This document shows positions 22,491 to 34,530 of a DNA stretch of 64,000 nucleotides, piece by piece. The notes under the pieces were generated by a model that had not been told where the DNA came from, searched no databases, and saw only the letters and a program-made list of their open reading frames with translations. This DNA is from Hydnum rufescens UP504 (taxonomy: Eukaryota; Basidiomycota; Agaricomycetes; Cantharellales; Hydnaceae), in contig MU129067.1 of the NCBI GenBank assembly GCA_014904985.1, positions 64,401 through 128,400 on the forward strand, read 5' to 3'. The first letter of the stretch is position 1. The number at the start of each line of letters is the position of its first letter. Position numbers and translations under genes: made by a program.

Positions 22491-24538
22491 CTATCGTCTA
22501 CGCAGTACAGCGACGCTCTCCACATGAGCTGTCTGCGGGAACAAGTCGAATCCACGAAGACTCTCGAGGACATACTTTGTGCCCTCACCGCTTGCTTCCG
22601 TCTTCCTCAACAACATCCCGACGTCCCTCGCCTGCGTATGGACATTACAACTTACGTACACCAGCACAGCAGGCCCGAATTTAACCACTTGGTCAATGAA
22701 ACTCTCGTCGCACCCTTTCCGAGGCGGATCGATCACGACGACCGTATCCTGGGGAGGGAAAGTCTCCGAGGAGGATAAGAGTACAGATGCAAATATGTCC
22801 TCGGACTTTCCAGCGTGGAACGCGTGTTTGGACTCTGGGAGGCCATTGAGTGCCAGGTTGTGCTTAGCAGCGCGGATGGAGGCTGCGTCTATTTCTATGC
22901 CCGCTACATGCGCGAAGTAAGGTGAGAGTGTGAGTGAGAAGAGACCTGATCCACAGTATGTATCGACCAGGTGCGTAGGCGCGCGCGGTGATTGTGAATC
23001 AGGCACGGAAGCACCTTCTGCGGCGGCATTGATCAACAAGGGAGGGGAGAATATCGCATCTCGAACGTAAGAGGTGAGCGGCTCCAAAATGGAGTTGTTG
23101 TTCTGAAAGAAAGATCCGGCAGGAAACTCAAAGAGGGTGGAACCCACTCGCTCGCGCACTTGAGCTTTATGCGACGTAATACATATATGTTCGTCATGAT
23201 TTGGGGCTGTGGCCGGTTTCCCATTTGAAGCGATAGCATCTACCGGATCTTTTGGTGGAATGACTAAGGAATCACGGAGCAGAAGGGTCGCCCCTCGTTT
23301 GTAAGTGGATATGGAGCTAAATTGATCTACTGAGTAATCCATACATAGGACACGTTTGAGACTCCACTGACCGTTTTACCTCATCCCGTGTCGCCGGAAG
23401 TTCTTGGTTGAGGACTTCAGTCGCTATTGGGCACTCCTGACCAGTACAATCGGATTCCTCAATCCTCGCTTCAAAAATTTGACTAAATTAACGAACCTCG
23501 ATATCCATAACGCTTCGTCGACCTTTCTGATCAAATCCTATTCGAACTTCCCAGTCCTTGGATTTAGCCCCAGACTTGGGCGGTACATCAAAGTGGGGTG
23601 TTATTTTGGTGCGATACCCATATTGCTTTGGTGAGGCAATAGTGGGTAGGACAGATGGGACGACGATGGATTCTAGGCCCGAAAATGACTCATACGCCTT
23701 TTCGACCACCCGTTTTTTCAGTTCTAATTGAGTTTCATACGAGAGCATCTAATAGCAACAGAATGCAGAGCTATCGAGGAATGATAGACCATGCTTGGAA
23801 TGAAATATTATATACCTGGTATTGACATCCCCCGCAAGCCCCGAAATACTTGCATTTCACTCGCGAGTCGTCCCGTAATGGGTTATTTGGAGCAATAACA
23901 GATATCAAGTCTCCATACGAGTGCATTTTTCCATGCCGATATACCCTCGCTCGGATAGTCTCTCCTGGGAGTGCGAAGGGCACCATCACAACCCAGGGAG
24001 GATATGGGCTGGGAAGCAGAGACATAGACTCCCCTGAAGGCGCGGATTCAGCATTGAGTTCTCTGAAAGGACCGAAGGGATATGTACCATTCGAGCTCAA
24101 CTCTGAGACGACCAGTTCTATTTCATCGTAGAGAGGCATAGGCGCCACGTGCTCTGTCCTTGACCGTGCGGCTTCCTCGACTGCCGACGATCCCAATAGG
24201 GCCATGATATCATGCAAGTTCACGTCTTCTGAAGACCCGGGTTCAGGAGGTGGTGGTGGTTTCCTAGCCTTTGATTTCCTTTTGGGTTTACTGCTATCCA
24301 GATTTTCCGGCCCAGACGTAGATGCAACATCAGTATTTATAGCTGCAGTGGAATCGGCAGATGGAAACGGTGTCTCGTGAGATATCTCGAGTCTCGGTTT
24401 TTTATTTGGTGGTGAGCCTGGACTATTCGATCGAGCCCGTATAGCACCGAAATCAATCAAGTTCGCCATGCGATACCAAGAGCCGTTGCCGCCTAGAATG
24501 GCTCGTCGATATTTCAGAGTATTCAGTGTCCGGAACAT
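22491..24538 (-). CDS. TRM2: tRNA (uracil-5-)-methyltransferase Trm2
   Basis: SAM-dependent enzyme making m5U54 in the T-loop of tRNA. Exons 23816-24538, 23497-23748, 23372-23436, 22491-23316 sum to 1866 nt (621 residues), no breaks. An N-terminal TRAM-like part ends in a cysteine cluster CKYFGACGGCQYQ, as in iron-sulfur members of the RumA/TrmA group. The methyltransferase domain has QVRERVGSTLFEFPAGSFFQ, motif I LVDTYCGSGLFSL, IDPPRKGC, the catalytic VYVSCN and the terminal TAHVESVAVL with its general-base glutamate. I start at the ATG giving MFRTLNTLKYRR, which could serve as a mitochondrial presequence; an internal ATG at about 24469 (MANLIDFG) is an alternative start. Divergent with Utp18, 73 bp apart. 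Confidence 0.93.
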
Positions 24539-24611
24539 GCCGAGCGAAATTCTGCCTCTCCCTTGGCTTTTGCATTGTCTAAACTCGACACAGTGACCCG
24601 AAGAAATTGTC
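24539..24611. promoter_or_regulatory. divergent promoter, Trm2 / Utp18
   Basis: 73 bp between start codons of two RNA-maturation genes, one for tRNA modification and one for 18S rRNA processing. A shared promoter is inferred from position; no specific element is recognised. Confidence 0.5.
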
Positions 24612-26740
24612 ATGCCTGCCTCGAAACGAAAACGGCTGAGACTGGCGCGTGAAAATGCCAAGTCTGCTGGGCCCTTGGGATCTGCTTCAGGCGGAGATCC
24701 TGACGTTGGCAAAGACGATGAAGAACGCGAACTTGAGAGCTTTCTCTTTGGGAAATCATTTGTACCTTCCAGCGCCAAAGGCAAAGGACCAGTTGTGGAA
24801 TCCCAACCACAGCTTCAGAATCAATCCAGTGGATTGGAACATATGCTCGACGAAGAGGTGAGCATTACAGCCCTTACTATAATTATCGTTTTCGTCATTG
24901 AAGTATGCATTGGAAGCTCTTCTTCATCGACGATACCCAATTAGATGGGGATGCCGTCGCATCGAATTATGATGAAGACGAGCCAGGGCGAGGCTCAGCA
25001 GAGGGAGAGGCTAGCTCGAATGGATCTGACAGCGACGATGACGGAACAGGCTCTTCTTCCTCTTCCAATTCCTCTTCTTCGGTTGTGCAACCAACGGTAC
25101 AACCCTCCACCAGAAAAAAGACCGCGGTATGGTCTGATGCCGCAGATATGCGCGTTACTGTGTCATTAGCAACAGATACGCGTCTACGCAAACTACGCGA
25201 TGCGCCGACCGAGGATGAGGTTACAGGAAAAGTGTATGAGGGCAAGTTGCGACGCCAGTAGGTATCATGTCATTATGGATTGACCTCGCGTTGAATGCTC
25301 ACTGGAGTTGGTGAGCCAGGTATGAGAAAATCAATCCAGTCCCAGAATGGGCGATAAATGCCCGCGCCAAGCTGCATAAACGACCAAAACGCCGGCGAGA
25401 CTCATCACCTTCAAATAGCGATGGTGCAGAGGATGATAGAGACCACCAGCCCCTAGATGATTTACTGCGTTCAACTGGTGGCCTTCTCTCCTCGTCCTCG
25501 AAGTCTCAAGTCCTCCCGTCTGAAACGCTTGCTATTGAGCGGCTACGTGACGCCAATCAAGCTGCGCCCTCTGAAGGTTCCATTACCGCTGTCCGGTTCC
25601 ATCCCTCCCCTTCTGTACCAGTTCTCCTCACCACCGGGACCGATCGTCGCCTCCGTCTATTCAATGTCAGTATCTCAACAACTTCTTCAGTGGGATCCTA
25701 TTAACTACAGGTCTCTTCAGATCGATGGTTTAACAAATCCCCTGCTTCAAACAATTCATATTCCAGACCTAGTACCCAACACTGCGCTTTTCCATCCATC
25801 AGGCTCGTCGATCCTTCTCACTGGGCCGCGTCCCTATTACTATACCCATGATCTTCAATCGGGGTCCACTGTGCGATCTCCACGAAGTCTTTGGCATGGT
25901 ACGACAGGCGCACAGGAAGGGGAGGACCGGAGCCTTGAGACGGCCAAGTTTAGCCCGGATGGTCGAACCGTTGCCATTGGTGGGCGAAGAGGATATGTCC
26001 ATCTTCTGGATTGGAGTCATGGAGCAGGTGGGGGTGGTCAAGTGGTAGGGAGTGTCAAGATGCATTCAGGCGTCAAGGATGTGTGTTGGGCTGGTGGAGC
26101 CAATGGTGCAAGGCGAGAATTGTTGACGCTCGGTCAGGATGCAGAGGTCTATCTGTGGGATTTGGGATCCAGGAAATGTGTCGCCCGGTGGAAAGACAAT
26201 GGTGCGTTTGGCCCCAACTGCCTCGAGGGCGGGTCTAGGGGGGACTATTACGCCATAGGGTGTGCATCCTCATTCTTACCCCTTGTTCATCAATTTATTG
26301 ATTTTTCCTGCTTATAGTTCCAAGACTGGGATAGTCAATATTTATGGGCCAGAAGCTGCTACAATCCCTTCAATTTCGGCCGGACGCAGGAGCCTTAAGC
26401 CCCTCAAGACCATCACAAATCTGACTACATCCATCACTAGCGTCCGTATCGATAACACGAGTCAAATGATGGCTATAGCCAGCCGGGCGAAGAAGGATCA
26501 GTTACGCTTGGTGCGGTTTCTCTTCCATATGTCGCTCATCCTCGGCAGTCCCGTTAACAAGGTTGCGTCCAGGTCCATCTTCCTACTTTGACAACATTTG
26601 CGAACTGGCCAACATCGGGAACGCCGCTGGGGAGTGTGACCTCGGTCGATTTCTCTGCTGGGAGTGAGTTTGTGGCCATTGGTAATACGCGTGGCCGGGC
26701 CATTTTGTATTACCTTCGGCATTTCGGTGCTGGGTCCTGA
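24612..26740 (+). CDS. UTP18: Utp18, U3 snoRNP (SSU processome) WD40 protein
   Basis: Nucleolar component of the small-subunit processome needed for early pre-18S cleavages; Utp18 family proteins also recruit the exosome helicase Mtr4. Exons 24612-24857, 24917-25257, 25320-25665, 25721-26259, 26318-26510, 26573-26740 total 1833 nt (610 residues), all in phase. The N-terminal half is charged with acidic and serine runs (about residues 85-140), then EKINPVPEWA leads into WD40 repeats: ITAVRFHPS, LLTTGTDRRLRLFNIDG, LETAKFSPDGRTVAIGG, RRELLTLGQDAEVYLWDLGS, SVTSVDFSAGSEFVAIGN. The C-terminus ends AILYYLRHFGAGS. Start is the first ATG, MPASKRKRLRLAREN. Confidence 0.93.
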
Positions 26741-26893
26741 GGGGTAATGGGGAGGTGACAGTGTCATGAGTAAGTCTGGGACCTGTTATTAGATATTCCC
26801 TAGGTATTCGAGGGGCCAGGTACGAAATAATGAGTTCAATAGTACACATTTTAGGCTCTGGGTAGACATAAATAGTGACACTGATATGCAGTA

Positions 26894-27881
26894 TCATGAG
26901 GAAGCCTTGGGTTGTTTGACTTGGAATGTACCTGAAAGTTACGTTTGAGATGGACGCAGTTGGAGTGTGAAAGCCGTGGCCTACATTGAGGTAGCGTCGT
27001 TGTCTCCGGCAGCACAACACCCAACAATCCTAGCCGTTGTAGGGCTCCTTTGATTAATCCGGTAGGATATGCAAGATACTTGATGGACATTAAGAGAAGG
27101 GAATGTAATCGCACATCACGCACTTACCAATCGCGATCTTCGGAGGGCTTCCTGTGAACCTTGAGATGAAGAAATGCGTAGGAGGGGTTTGAATGAGTTG
27201 TCCTGAAGGACATAAATACCCTGGAACACCGCAACTTTAGTACAGGTCCTCATTTGATGTAAATACGAACCGCACCCGATGATTTGTGCGCAAATTATCT
27301 ACAGGTTTGTCCCAAATGGCCGACCACACATCCTTGCATAAGAATTTAACGGTGTCCAATGGATCGGCGAATCGTGTAGATCGAGAGCGACTGAGCCTAT
27401 GCACGACTCGATCAGCACTTCGAAGCGAGCCTGAATACTGTATCACTCATACCTCTCAGCGAGATTACCGCCAACCGCCATACCAATATTCTCTAAGCGA
27501 ACTCTAACAGCCTCCTCTGTTTCATCAAGTGGCTTTGCATTGTTATTGCGATTTGACGTAGAACTCGTCGTAGAATTCATAGAATCGCGAACACCAGGAT
27601 GGTCTTTTCGGGGAAGCGGCGGCGCCAACAGCCCAGCTTTAATAAGCTCCGCCTCTCTTTCCTTCAGTCGTTTATTTGCAACAGCGGCCGAGTGTTTGAG
27701 AGTGTTCGTGAGCTCAATAAGTAGGTAGTCCAAAACCGCGGCATCGACTTGTTTGGGCTCTGGCTGGAATGGGGGTCATTAGATTCTCATTAACAGCAGG
27801 AAAAACACGCACATCAGTCAGGGTCTGTGCCGCACTCGGTAAAGAGGTGGAGGATGGATTGTGTGTGGGCAGGCGTGACAT
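26894..27881 (-). CDS. TRS33: TRAPP complex subunit Trs33/TRAPPC6
   Basis: Bet3-family subunit of the TRAPP tethering complexes in ER-Golgi and Golgi traffic. Exons: 27813-27881, 27453-27763, 27276-27396, 27128-27221, 26985-27078, 26894-26931. Recognisable parts: LDYLLIELTNTLKHSAAVAN, VRLENIGMAVGGNLAER, TVKFLCKDVWSAIWDKPVDN, LRTNHRGIYVLQDNSFKPL, YLAYPTGLIKGALQRLG, TTTLPQCTFQVK. A low-complexity Asn/Ser/Thr insert lies near residues 75-95. Exon 4 is 94 nt whereas 93 nt keeps the family frame: one extra T near 27180 turns the KPLLRISS part into another frame, so the gene is either broken or carries a sequencing insertion. The start ATG lies on the complement of 27879-27881, inside a CATG that also offers an ATG to the plus strand. 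Confidence 0.87.
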
Positions 27882-27996
27882 GAGAAGACCGTTTTACGTA
27901 ATCCTGCATCGGCAACATCCACCCGACGCTTCCAACGCCTTACTCTTATTCCTCGAAAATACGCAAGGTCCTCCTGGTCTCTGGATTCACTGGGCA

Positions 27997-30900
27997 ATGG
28001 ATTGGCTTCCTAGAATCAGTGGTGGATCGAGCAATACTATTTCACGAGCACAAATGAATATAAGACAGAGTATTGAGAACTTACGTTCTCTCTTCGAGAC
28101 TCAGGCAGATTTCAATGATCACCGATGGTCTAGGGCGGCGCGTGAAGTCATTCTCACGAACCTATACAAGGCTTTTTGGGGGCCCTATGCCCATTGTTTT
28201 ACACAGGCACCATTTCCCGCTGACACCCTATTATCTGAGCACCAGTCGCGCACTGATCCACACTACGGCGCTGATATTCTGGGGATGCCTTGCGGTCACA
28301 TATTCAGGAAAGGGGAATGTTGCTACAAATGCAAGTAAGCGTGGCGAATATCCCGAGGTCTGATGACATTGCTCATGGTCGTGGTTGAATGACGCATAGA
28401 GACTGCGCTTTCGATGATAGCTGTGTTCTCTGCTCTCGGTGCTTTCACGCTTCAAACCATGAAAATCACAATGTGACGTTCTACCTCGCCCTCCAAGCGG
28501 GAGGGTGTTGCGATTGCGGTGATCGAGAAGCATGGAAGTTAGATGCTGCTTGCCAATTTCATCCTCGTACCTCTGCCCCTCGTCCTCTCGATCGTCCAAT
28601 ACCCACTCCCCTTCGCGAGATGATGACTCAAACTATCGATTTTGCGATCGATTTTATCCTCGATACCCTCGACCATTCTCCCGAAGAGACCGTTCCCCCT
28701 ACCGACGAAGCAGATATCCTGGGACCCCTTGGGGGTAGCAGCGGAAATGGTTCCTATGCTGTCGTTATTTGGAACGACGAGAAGCATTCGTTTTCGGAGC
28801 TTACTTCCCATTTATGTGACGTTACTGGCTGCCCTGAGGAAGAGGCAGCCAAGCTCGCGGATACAACTGATTTTGAGGTTCGTGCCTCCATATTCTCTGG
28901 ACATATCTTTTCCAATGTGCTGATTCTCTAATGTCATGCATGATAGGGACGGGCAGTTGTTGAGATTTCTCCTGAAGTGGAGCACGTACTTCGCGTTGCG
29001 AGCCGACTATCTCATATCGACCTTGGCGTCACGGTCCGGGGAGCCAGCGACACTTTCCGGGAAGAAATATGTTCAGTTTTGATCGAATGGCTCATGGATC
29101 TTACGAGATCCTTGATAAACGAAACGGATGCTCTAACCCTTCGAGAATTTGTCGCAGCTCGTCTATTTGAAGCTCGAAATAAACCCGGTTCACTTGCCGT
29201 GACGGCACGGTTGCCGTCAACAAACCCCTCGCGCCTAGAGTGGCTGTTTTTCTACCATACGCGATTATGGAAACGACCGCGGCTCAATCTCAAGGATCTC
29301 TACATTACAATATTGAACATTAGTCACAGTCACAAAGTAGAAATGGGCAAGTTGGATGAGTACATTTCCTTACCTCGATTGAAGTAACACCCAGTCTCCC
29401 CTAGCTGTGCGTTTTTCTGCGGTGTATAACCGGCTGATGGATTCATACCTCCTTGTCGATCGCGAGGCAGAAACGTCTGTCAAATACTTCGCGGTTCAGC
29501 TCTTCACTGTGCCCTCTATTGCTGAACACATCGTGAAACATAACCGAATGATCGATCGCTTGCTCTCTATCATTATTGCCTTCTTCACCAACCAAATCTC
29601 CAACAAGATGATCGATATATTCCCCCGTACTGATCGAATAGTCAATGTAGATACGCCTCCTTTCCGCAGCAAGCGGTTCATGCCTATCTTCAGCGACCTC
29701 CGCTATCTGTGTGTCAACCCCGCCATACAAGAGCTCATTGCACATGACGAAACTTACATTACAAATTTCGTGCGAACATGCCGCCTTTTCGTCGGAATCA
29801 ATCCCAACAAACGGGCAGTTTCTAATCACGTCGAGTACGAGCAAGACGCGTGGATCAGCGTCTTTAACGTTACGCTTTCCCTCTCGCGCGTAGTTAAAGC
29901 ATATGCTGAGGCGTTTTCGCGAGGGACAACCCAGAAGCTGTGCCGTGCGCTCACCATCGTCGCGGAAGACATTCTCTCGACTTGCACACTACATGCAGTG
30001 GGCCTCGATCGACAAAGGTATGAAGACATACGGTGGTGCGACGTTGCCTTTGGCGACGTGGAGTACAGCATCATCGATTTCGATGTGTCCTCTCGTTATG
30101 TTAGCTTCCATCACGCTCAGCACTGGCTATTCGCCGAGCTGCTCAAACATGTCGACCTTCTTCATCGTGAGAAACTTGCTGCTTGTGGGTATAGGAGTGT
30201 CAGGGACATGCTATTGCGATCTCTATCCGAGCGTAGTATTCTTATCATCCTGGAATTCCCACTGCGAGGTGTCCAAGTTCTTCATTTCCTCCTTGATTTC
30301 AACTCACGTCTATCTGCCTCTGCCTCTAGTTGCCGTTATGATAGCCCAGATCCGAACAGGTCTCTGGGTCCGTAACGGATTAGCAATCCGCGGGCAACTC
30401 CTCCATTATCGCGATTATATGTTACGGGAGCTTTGTTATGACCAGGATTTATTCATCATCCAGTCATCCTTCATACTGAGCGACCCGAACACCATCCTGG
30501 TCACCATACTACGCCGCTTCCAGCTACTCGGCTGGTTCTCTGGGAATACCAGCCATGCTTCGTACGAAGGGGCTCAACTATACACAATGGTCGAAGAATT
30601 TCTCTATGTGCTCATCACTTCCCTGAGCGAGTACGCTAACGCTCGGAAATTATCTGTGGATGAAATAGTCAAGCGTGAGGCTATACATGCATTAGCACTT
30701 GGGCCGTGTTCGTACACCGACCTATGCAAACGGGTTGCCGAACGGATTATTGATGAAGCCTCATTCGATCGGGCTCTTGGCGAGATATCGACCTTCAGGG
30801 CTCCGGAGGGCACCTCCGACGTTGGCATATTCGAGCTAAAGGACGAGATGTTTGACGACGTCAATCCTTTTTTCTTCCATTTCACTCGCAACAGGAGAGA

Positions 30901-33688
30901 GGAAGTCGAGGGTATACTCAAAGCGAGGTTGACTCGGAAGACAGGGATCACCAATCCCGTTATTGTCCCGAAACGGATGGGAATTACTGAAGGACCTTTC
31001 GTCGCCCTCGCAGCGACATTCAGCTCCACTGCTTTCCTCCAGATCCTGGTGTTCGGAATATATAATGCGATGCCAGGGATCAGACAGACAACACATTCAA
31101 GTGACGCCGTTCTCGATCAGATCTTACACCTCATATCCCTCGCATTAGTGGAGCAACCCGCTTCATTTTCCCCCCTTGCAGCGCGCGTTACTTTCCCAAA
31201 TGCCCATAACCAAACTCTTTTACAAGTGCTCTGTACCCTCGAAACGATGGATACGATGAAGAACATCGGAACCAAGCTACAGTGGTGCCTCGATGTTTTT
31301 ATTCAGTATGTACCCGCCGAAGTTGCTGCCGTACGCCGGGTGCAGCCACCAGACATTGAGTCGGTCAACGGCAAGTCTGTCGAGGCGAAGAAACGTGCAG
31401 CGAAGGCTCGGCAAGCTGCAATCATGAAAAAATTTGCCGCTCAGCAGGAGAGTTTCCTCCTCAACATCGAAGATGAAGTCATGAGCGAGGACGAAGAGCC
31501 TGGGTCTAGTATAGGTGGTCCTACGAATTCCCTGGGCAGTTGCATTGTTTGTCAGGAGGCACTAGACAGTTCTCGGGCCTTTGGGCTCTGGGGCTCGTGC
31601 AACCAAGCAGATTTCGACGGGAAATGCCTGCTCATATCACTCGCCATGTCGCAGAGGTAGTTACAGTCCCCAAATCCTTGGACGACGCGATCCCTCTTCC
31701 TACCCCGCCATCCAATATTCTATCCTCTGATTCGTTTCATGCATTTCCGGCCGATAGCACAGCGTTCGGCCTACATAGCTCGTTCTGTGGACATCTCATG
31801 CACATGGATTGCTTCACAGTCTACTCTTTCTCCATTGAACAGCGGCATTTACAACAAACCCAGCGGAATCATGCCGAGAACATTGATCGGGACGAGTTTA
31901 TATGCCCGTTATGTAAATCCCTCGGTAACGTTATTCTGCCAGTGCGCGACGATCTCACTTTCAATCAGTCTTTTACCAATCCTCCGGCCAAGCTCAGCCT
32001 GACGGATTGGATTCGAGGCGTTGGTATCGAGTTACTGAAAGCGCCACAAGATCGACAACTGGATCAACGGCTCGATGTGGATGGTTCTGGCGAATTTTCT
32101 TTCTGGACGGCGGAAGATGCTGACTATCCGTCCGGTCCTCCACGGGACGATACTCGCCGGATGGTGCAGACTCTCAAGACCGCTGTCCAGTCCGTATCAG
32201 AGCAGAGTAGACACTTGCATGGGCGTCCGGAACCCTCCATCGGGAGTCGAGGAGCGGGACTTTACCTACCAAAACACCTTGTGGCGTACACTATTTCGTG
32301 TATGGAGATTAGTCAACGTGGCATCGCACGTTCAGGCTACACTCTTGTTGATGGCATCAGTGACTCCTCAATGCACCTTATTCGAGCGTCTCTTGTATCT
32401 CTTCGGACACTTGCAGGAATGCAATTTCCAGACCGCGCTGACGGGGGTCGGACGGCGATTCGACAAGCCGTTATGAAACGAATGATGCCTCAATGGACCC
32501 GAGATCTTCTCCGACTCCCCTTGTTTGACCGAGATCCATTGACTCTACTCGTTGAAGTCTGCGCGGTGACACCGGATATCCTCCCCTATGCTACGCCTCT
32601 CATGTATTATGCCTGTTTAGCCAGGACCTGTCTCGGACTCATCCATCTGCTCAGCGATCTCCCATCCATCTCCGAGCTACCCTATCCAATACCCGACGAG
32701 GAACACAACGATCTATTTGGGGACATTCGAGTCTTTGTGCTTTCCTTGACACGCCATTCCCCGGTCGTGGAGCGGATTACGAGTCAGATCCTCCGTTCCT
32801 CTTCAGGTCGATTTGAAAAGCTTGTTTATTCTTTCACCCTACCGTTCCTGCGTTGCGCAGCGATACTTACTCGAGCAGTAACTGCCTGCCCGTTACCGGA
32901 GCCCACGCGGACTGCGTACCACTCTTCTGAGTACGCTCGCCTCCTTGATGTTCTGGGAATACCACCGGTCCCTGAGCTCCCTCAAATGGAAGGCCTGCAA
33001 ACAGTGCTGGCGGGGTGGAGTGAGACATACGCCGAGGTCCATTCAAATACCTTGTTCGACTACAGTATCAAACTTGAAGTGCCTTCTGTGTATCGGCTCG
33101 CACAGCTCCCGTACGCTCTAGACAGCCTATTCATGGATACGAATACGCTGCGCTGCCAACGCTGCAAGACCATTCCAGTGGATGCCGCGATTTGTATGTT
33201 CTGTGGAACAATTTGTTGCTACCAGATGCATTGTTGCGTGGATGGCCGTCAGCGTGGCGAGGGGGAGTGCAATCTCCACACTCGAGTGTGAGTCTCAAGT
33301 CATTTAGTGGTTAGTGATAGGTTTTTTTCCCTTACTGATCATGATGGATTGCAACTCCTAGTTGCGGTGGTATCGTAGGATTGTATTATTGTGTTAAGAG
33401 ATGCGCGATGTTGTATCTTTACGCCGGGTCGGGCGGTGTTGGTCCTTCTCCCTATCTGGATGTGCATGGCGAAGTAGACTTCGCAATGAGGTGCGAGTCC
33501 GTGGCGACATTTTCTTCCTCGACCAGTGCGACTGATGCAGTATCGTTGTCAGGCGAGGTCGTAGGCAGTTCTTGCATCCTCGCCGGCTGGAAGAGCTCAG
33601 CAAGTTGTGGATGAATCATGGCATACCCACCTTTGTGGCGCGCAAATTGGACGCGGTCATAGATGCCGGAGGATGGGACAGTATCTAG
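27997..33688 (+). CDS. UBR1: Ubr1 N-recognin E3 ubiquitin ligase
   Basis: N-degron pathway ligase. Exons 27997-28334, 28400-28877, 28947-29346, 29405-30268, 30330-33287, 33362-33490, 33553-33688. The UBR box spans exons 1-2 (MPCGHIFRKGECCYKC, DSCVLCSRCFHASNH, GGCCDCGDREAW). A large helical middle follows (FAVQLFTVPSIAEHI, GLWVRNGLAIRGQLLHYRD). A RING-H2 lies in exon 5 (CIVCQEAL, SSFCGHLMHMDCF, FICPLCKS), and the C-terminal UAIN-like zinc region has LRCQRCKTIP, CMFCGTICC and IPTFVARKLDAVID. Intron 3 (29347-29404) is GC-AG. One base seems missing near 31583 between SSRAFG and LGLVQPSRF, right inside the RING region. The start is uncertain: the frame stays open upstream to 27880 and the next ATG is 28054. 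Confidence 0.93.
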
Positions 33689-34530
33689 ATATTTAGGATC
33701 TCGAGTAAACCACACCGAGCATTGAATTACATTCACTTTTTTTTTTTTGTTTTTTTGGACAGCAGGCATGATATTACTCGATCAGAAAAAGTTTAATGGC
33801 TGCAGGAACATGGGATTTGGATCTCCATGGGCAGGGGATGAAGTGGGGTGGAGCAGTGATTGCAAACAGATACATCTCCTGGTATGAAGCGAAGACTTTA
33901 TCGATCGATGCAGTGAGGATTTGCGTAAGCATGAACGTGATTTTGTCGATTTCCACTTGATCAAGGATCAACGGATTCGGGGCGGTGCAGAGGAGCCTTG
34001 CTCCGTTAGTCACTCAAATTTTGTGGCCTTGCTGAAGCTTCTGAGCCCACGCACAAAGTTTCATCGCCTCTGCACTGTCCTTTGTTTTTCTGTGACTTTT
34101 TTCCCCGTATACAGATCGATACTTTGTGCTGACATAAGCTCAGGGTCTTGTAAAACTGGGGGAAAAAGTCCCACACACGGTTTTGGTGACTTTCTAAGAA
34201 TTGGGGGAGCCTAAATTACCGCAGGAAATACTGCAAAAACCCAGCTTGTAACCCAAGGAGAGGTGGAGGATGTCCCGGGAGAAACGAACAAGTCACCAAG
34301 GCCCCCCAAACAGACAACGGGAAAAAAGGATCCAAAAGGATATGATCCCACCGAAAGCTTGCGAAAAGTCGGAGCGCGAGAAAGTCGGAACCTCCGCGGG
34401 TTCGGTTGGGAAAGTTGGCCGGAATATTTCCCACGGTCAAATCCCCCCCCTGTGATTTAAGCTCGCAAAGTTCGCTCGTGCTCCTCCTCTCTTTTTCTCT
34501 TTATTCTCTCAAGTGTCCCTGTAATCTATA
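33689..34530. promoter_or_regulatory. intergenic region and promoter of the dehydrogenase gene
   Basis: No coding exon recognised. It contains a T-rich run (33737-33756). The last 55 bp before the downstream ATG are strongly pyrimidine-rich (CTCCTCCTCTCTTTTTCTCT near 34480), a pattern often seen just upstream of transcription starts of well-expressed fungal genes. Confidence 0.45.

Noticed and set aside
29347..29404. Frame break in UBR1 near 29380
   Set aside because: First read as a single-base shift, but a GC-AG intron with GCAAGT donor restores phase and conserved sequence, so no break is needed.
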